Shown here piece by piece: positions 6,536-9,215 of a DNA stretch of 9,215 bases. The stretch lies in contig JAFTNX010000034.1 of NCBI GenBank assembly GCA_017451665.1, forward strand, positions 1 to 9,215. The letters run 5' to 3'. Under the pieces are notes generated by a model. It had not been told where the DNA came from. It worked only from the letters and a program-made list of their open reading frames with translations, and did not search any database. The stretch is from Oscillospiraceae bacterium (GTDB lineage: Bacteria > Bacillota > Clostridia > Oscillospirales > Ruminococcaceae). Numbering within the stretch: the first letter of the stretch is position 1; every line of letters starts with the position of its first letter. The translations under genes and the position numbers were made by a program.

Positions 6536-7165
6536 GTGGTGAATTTCAGAAAAAAATACGCAAACAGAATAATTTTTGCTGGTCTTGTGCTGATAATTCT
6601 AATGTGCATTTTGCTTGTTTTTCTAAATAATGCAATTAAGGAGCACTACGAAGAAATAGCTTCGCAAGAGGGAATTAAAATCTCCTCAAAAATAATGAGC
6701 AACTGTATTTCTGATATTATTTCTTCCCAGAATTATAAAATTGACAGCATTATAAAAGTCGTTTATGGGAATGACGATGAGATAATTTCCATTGAAACTG
6801 ACGCAGGCATGGTAAATGAAATTCAGCTTGAAATTTTGCAGAGAGTAAATTCAAGGCTATCAGATACCAAAAGCAACAGCTCGGAAATTCCGATAGGCAC
6901 ACTTACAGACCTGCCGTTTCTTGTAGGTGAGGGGCCCGATATTTCTGTTAAATACTCACAGCAGGGGTCTGCAACTGTTGAACTTACAAGCGAATTTAAT
7001 TCGGCAGGATTAAACCAGACTGTTCACAGACTTTATGCCCACGTTGAAACTAAAATTTACAGCGTTTCACCTATAAAATCTGACATAACAGAGTTTTCTT
7101 TTGACTATTTACTGTCGGAAACGGTCATTGTAGGTGATGTTCCAGAAAGAATTACCACAAATTGA
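6536..7165 (+). CDS. yunB: Sporulation protein YunB
   Basis: About 209 residues with a short basic N-terminus (FRKKYANR), one membrane segment at about 12-30, and an extracytoplasmic domain. The family is recognisable from IPIGTLTDLPFLVGEGPDI (118-136), FNSAGLNQTVHRLYAHV (154-170) and the close ETVIVGDVPE (195-204). In B. subtilis yunB is a mother-cell sporulation gene whose loss impairs spore formation; the biochemical role is unknown. The start is GTG at 6536 (or 6539), as the frame has no suitable ATG. A longer reading from TTG at 6452 would begin inside the terminator hairpin and add a stretch foreign to the family, so it is rejected. The gene sits alone between the terminator and the ligA promoter. 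Its presence suggests a spore former or a recent descendant of one. Confidence 0.9.
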   Translation: MVNFRKKYANRIIFAGLVLIILMCILLVFLNNAIKEHYEEIASQEGIKISSKIMSNCISDIISSQNYKIDSIIKVVYGNDDEIISIETDAGMVNEIQLEILQRVNSRLSDTKSNSSEIPIGTLTDLPFLVGEGPDISVKYSQQGSATVELTSEFNSAGLNQTVHRLYAHVETKIYSVSPIKSDITEFSFDYLLSETVIVGDVPERITTN

Positions 7166-7217
7166 TGGAAATATCTTAATTTTTTGTTAAAAAGGGTAGC
7201 GTAAACTATACATTTTA

Positions 7218-7226
7218 TGCTATAAT
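7218..7226 (+). promoter_or_regulatory. Extended -10 promoter of ligA
   Basis: TGC followed by TATAAT (7221-7226) forms a perfect extended -10 element. No good TTGACA lies 16-18 bases upstream, which extended -10 promoters tolerate. Transcription would begin near 7232-7234, leaving a leader of about 30 bases. The leader has AAAGGA (7245-7250, 12 bases from the ATG) and AGGA (7256-7259, 3 bases from it), neither ideally spaced. The 97-base gap after yunB (7166-7262) holds nothing else I can support and shows no convincing terminator, so some read-through from yunB is possible. Confidence 0.65.
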
Positions 7227-7262
7227 ATATGTGTATGTTTTAAGAAAGGAATTGCAGGATTT

Positions 7263-9215
7263 ATGTTGAATTCCGAAGATGCAAAAAAGCAAATTGATGA
7301 GCTTGTGGAAACATTAAATTACCACAGCCACAGATATTATGTTCTTGATAATCCGGAAATTTCTGACTATGATTATGATATGATGCAGAATAAGCTTAAA
7401 GAGCTTGAAGCTGAGTTTCCGCAGTTTATAAGAAACGATTCGCCTACACAAAGAGTGGGCGGCGAAGCTGTTTCTACTTTTGAAAAGGTAACTCACAAGG
7501 TTCAGATGGGTAGCTTGTCTGACGTATTTTCATTTTCACAGGTTGAGGATTTTGTTAACAAGACAAATGAAAATGTAATTGCTCCTGAATTTGTCGTTGA
7601 GCCAAAGATTGACGGACTCTCTGTTTCACTTGAATATGTATACGGTGAATTTGTCAGAGGCTCTACACGAGGCGACGGCTTTATCGGCGAAGATGTTACA
7701 ACAAATATAAAGACTATTCTTTCGGTCCCTATGAAGCTTAAAGAGACTGTGCCTTTTCTTGAAGTAAGAGGCGAGGTATATATGCCTAGAAATGTCTTTT
7801 TAAAACTTGTTGACGAGCAGGAACAAAATGGTGAACAGCCATTTAAAAACCCGAGAAATGCTGCTGCCGGCTCATTAAGACAAAAAGATTCAAACGTAAC
7901 TGCAAAGAGAAAGCTTGACATATTCGTATTCAACATTCAGCAGATTGAGGGCAGGGAACTTAATTCTCATAAGGAATCACTTGACTTTCTTAAAAAAATG
8001 GGATTTAAGGTTGTTCCTGACTATCTGAGAGTTTCAGAATACAAGGATATTGAAAACAGAATTAACGAAATAGGTAAAATCAGATTTGATTTGCCGTATG
8101 ACATAGATGGCGTTGTAATCAAGGTTGACGACTTTATTCAGAGAGAACAGCTTGGTTCAACAGCTAAAACACCAAGATGGGCTGTTGCTTATAAATTCCC
8201 ACCGGAAGAAAAAGAAACTGTTCTTAAAGAGATTGAGCTTAAAGTAGGAAGAACTGGTGCTATTACTCCTGTTGCTATTTTTGAGCCGATTTTACTTGCT
8301 GGAACAAGCGTTTCAAGAGCAACACTCCATAATCAGGATTTTATAAACGAAAAACAGATTTCAATAGGCGACACAATTATTGTTAGAAAAGCAGGGGACA
8401 TCATTCCTGAAGTGCTTGCTGTTTCTAAAAAAGGCGAAAACAGTGAAGTATTCACACTTCCTGATAAGTGTCCTGTATGTGGTTGCGAAGTAGTTAAATC
8501 TGATGAAGAAGCTGCAATTCGCTGTCCTAACGTCAGCTGTCCTGCACAGATATTCAGAAGTATTGTTCATTTTGCATCAAAAGGCGCTATGAATATTGAC
8601 GGACTTGGCCCTGCAATTGTTCAGACACTTCTTGACAACAATCTTATTAAATCTGTTGCTGACCTTTATGAGCTTGACGCTGATACTTTGATGCAGCTTG
8701 ATAATTTCAAGGAAAAATCAGCTAATAATCTTGTAAACGCAATAAGAAATTCAAAAAACAACACCCTTGACCGACTTGTATTTGGTCTTGGTGTTAGGAA
8801 TATCGGACAGGCTTCTGCAAAGCTCTTGTGCGAAAAATTCGGAACGCTTGAAAACATTATGAATGCTGATGCGTCGGAAATTTCTGAAATTGAAGGTTTC
8901 GGCGACGTTATGACCGAAAGTGTTGTAAAGGCGTTCAGGGAAGAGCATATGAAAGAGCTTGTGGAAAAACTGACCTCTTACGGTATCAATACCACTTTTG
9001 ACAAGCAGATTAACGATAATCGTTTTGAAGGACTTACTTTTGTTCTTACAGGAACTTTGCCTACACTTAAACGTGACGAAGCAAAAGCGATTATTGAAAG
9101 CTTTGGCGGAAAAGCAAGTGGCTCTGTTTCCAAAAAGACAAGCTATGTTTTAGCTGGTGAAGAGGCGGGCAGCAAGCTTGACAAGGCAGAACAGCTTGGA
9201 ATTAAGATAATTTCA
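7263..9215 (+). CDS. ligA: NAD+-dependent DNA ligase LigA, 3' end cut by the window
   Basis: The frame runs without a stop for 651 codons to the window edge; the family is usually about 660-670 residues, so only a short tail is missing. Domain Ia (about 1-65) has the HSHRYYVLDNPEISDYDYD stretch for NMN binding. The adenylation domain has the lysine nucleophile K115 in EPKIDG, then RGDG, EVRGEVYM, NPRNAAAGSLRQ, DGVVIK (K287) and WAVAYKF (K311). An OB fold leads to a four-cysteine zinc finger (C403, C406, C421, C426), helix-hairpin-helix motifs with INIDGLG and FGLGVRNIG, and a BRCT domain from about 588 that is truncated. The enzyme seals nicks in replication and repair using NAD+. The active-site motif reads KIDGLS, where KIDGLA is more common. 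Unlike many Firmicutes, pcrA is not directly upstream; yunB is. Confidence 0.97.
   Translation, partial: MLNSEDAKKQIDELVETLNYHSHRYYVLDNPEISDYDYDMMQNKLKELEAEFPQFIRNDSPTQRVGGEAVSTFEKVTHKVQMGSLSDVFSFSQVEDFVNKTNENVIAPEFVVEPKIDGLSVSLEYVYGEFVRGSTRGDGFIGEDVTTNIKTILSVPMKLKETVPFLEVRGEVYMPRNVFLKLVDEQEQNGEQPFKNPRNAAAGSLRQKDSNVTAKRKLDIFVFNIQQIEGRELNSHKESLDFLKKMGFKVVPDYLRVSEYKDIENRINEIGKIRFDLPYDIDGVVIKVDDFIQREQLGSTAKTPRWAVAYKFPPEEKETVLKEIELKVGRTGAITPVAIFEPILLAGTSVSRATLHNQDFINEKQISIGDTIIVRKAGDIIPEVLAVSKKGENSEVFTLPDKCPVCGCEVVKSDEEAAIRCPNVSCPAQIFRSIVHFASKGAMNIDGLGPAIVQTLLDNNLIKSVADLYELDADTLMQLDNFKEKSANNLVNAIRNSKNNTLDRLVFGLGVRNIGQASAKLLCEKFGTLENIMNADASEISEIEGFGDVMTESVVKAFREEHMKELVEKLTSYGINTTFDKQINDNRFEGLTFVLTGTLPTLKRDEAKAIIESFGGKASGSVSKKTSYVLAGEEAGSKLDKAEQLGIKIIS

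Noticed and set aside
7175..7195. Possible terminator between yunB and ligA
   Set aside because: The only pairing is a weak TTAA/TTAA around T-rich sequence with no GC-rich stem, so it does not support a terminator.
7502..7936. A 144-residue open frame on the minus strand within ligA
   Set aside because: It lies fully antisense to the well-conserved adenylation domain of ligA and shows no domain or start signal of its own.
1..9215. An undescribed defence, mobile or biosynthetic system
   Set aside because: Every gene belongs to a known core family, there are no long intergenic gaps, direct repeats, integrase or toxin genes, and no shift in composition that would mark an insertion.

Overview
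The window is an AT-rich, tightly packed stretch of bacterial chromosome with every supported gene on the + strand. Family content and order point to an endospore-forming (or spore-derived) Clostridia-type Firmicute, perhaps of the Ruminococcaceae/Oscillospiraceae kind. The signs are the yggS-sepF-ylmH-divIVA block that lies beside the division and cell-wall cluster in Gram-positives, lspA followed by an YlyB/RluD-like pseudouridine synthase, a two-subunit transketolase, and the sporulation protein YunB. No species can be named from the sequence alone.

Layout. Positions 1-391 hold the 3' end of yggS (PLP homeostasis). Then come sepF (393-815), ylmH (815-1591), divIVA (1605-2357), lspA (2374-2907), an RluA-family pseudouridine synthase (2894-3799), a Cof-type HAD phosphatase (3807-4640) and the N- and C-terminal transketolase subunits (4643-5482 and 5486-6430). 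These nine genes have gaps of at most 16 bases or overlap outright. They look like one co-directional transcription unit that ends at a strong intrinsic terminator at 6441-6469. After it, yunB (6536-7165) stands alone with a GTG start. ligA (7263 to the window end) follows behind its own extended -10 promoter and runs off the edge within its BRCT domain.

How the genes work together. SepF tethers FtsZ to the membrane. DivIVA marks curved membrane at septa and poles. YlmH is an S4 RNA-binding protein historically linked to division and to ribosome-associated quality control. LspA matures lipoproteins, and the pseudouridine synthase modifies structural RNA. The tail of the unit is metabolic: a HAD phosphatase and split transketolase. 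ligA supplies replicative and repair ligation.

I found no mobile element, CRISPR array, tRNA, rRNA or riboswitch. I also saw no evidence of an undescribed multi-gene system; this is core genome. The points worth a second look are the missing ylmG/yggT gene, an altered membrane-binding tip in DivIVA, a sharp lysine-codon contrast between adjacent genes, a ylmH start without a Shine-Dalgarno site, and a sporulation gene with a housekeeping-like promoter box.
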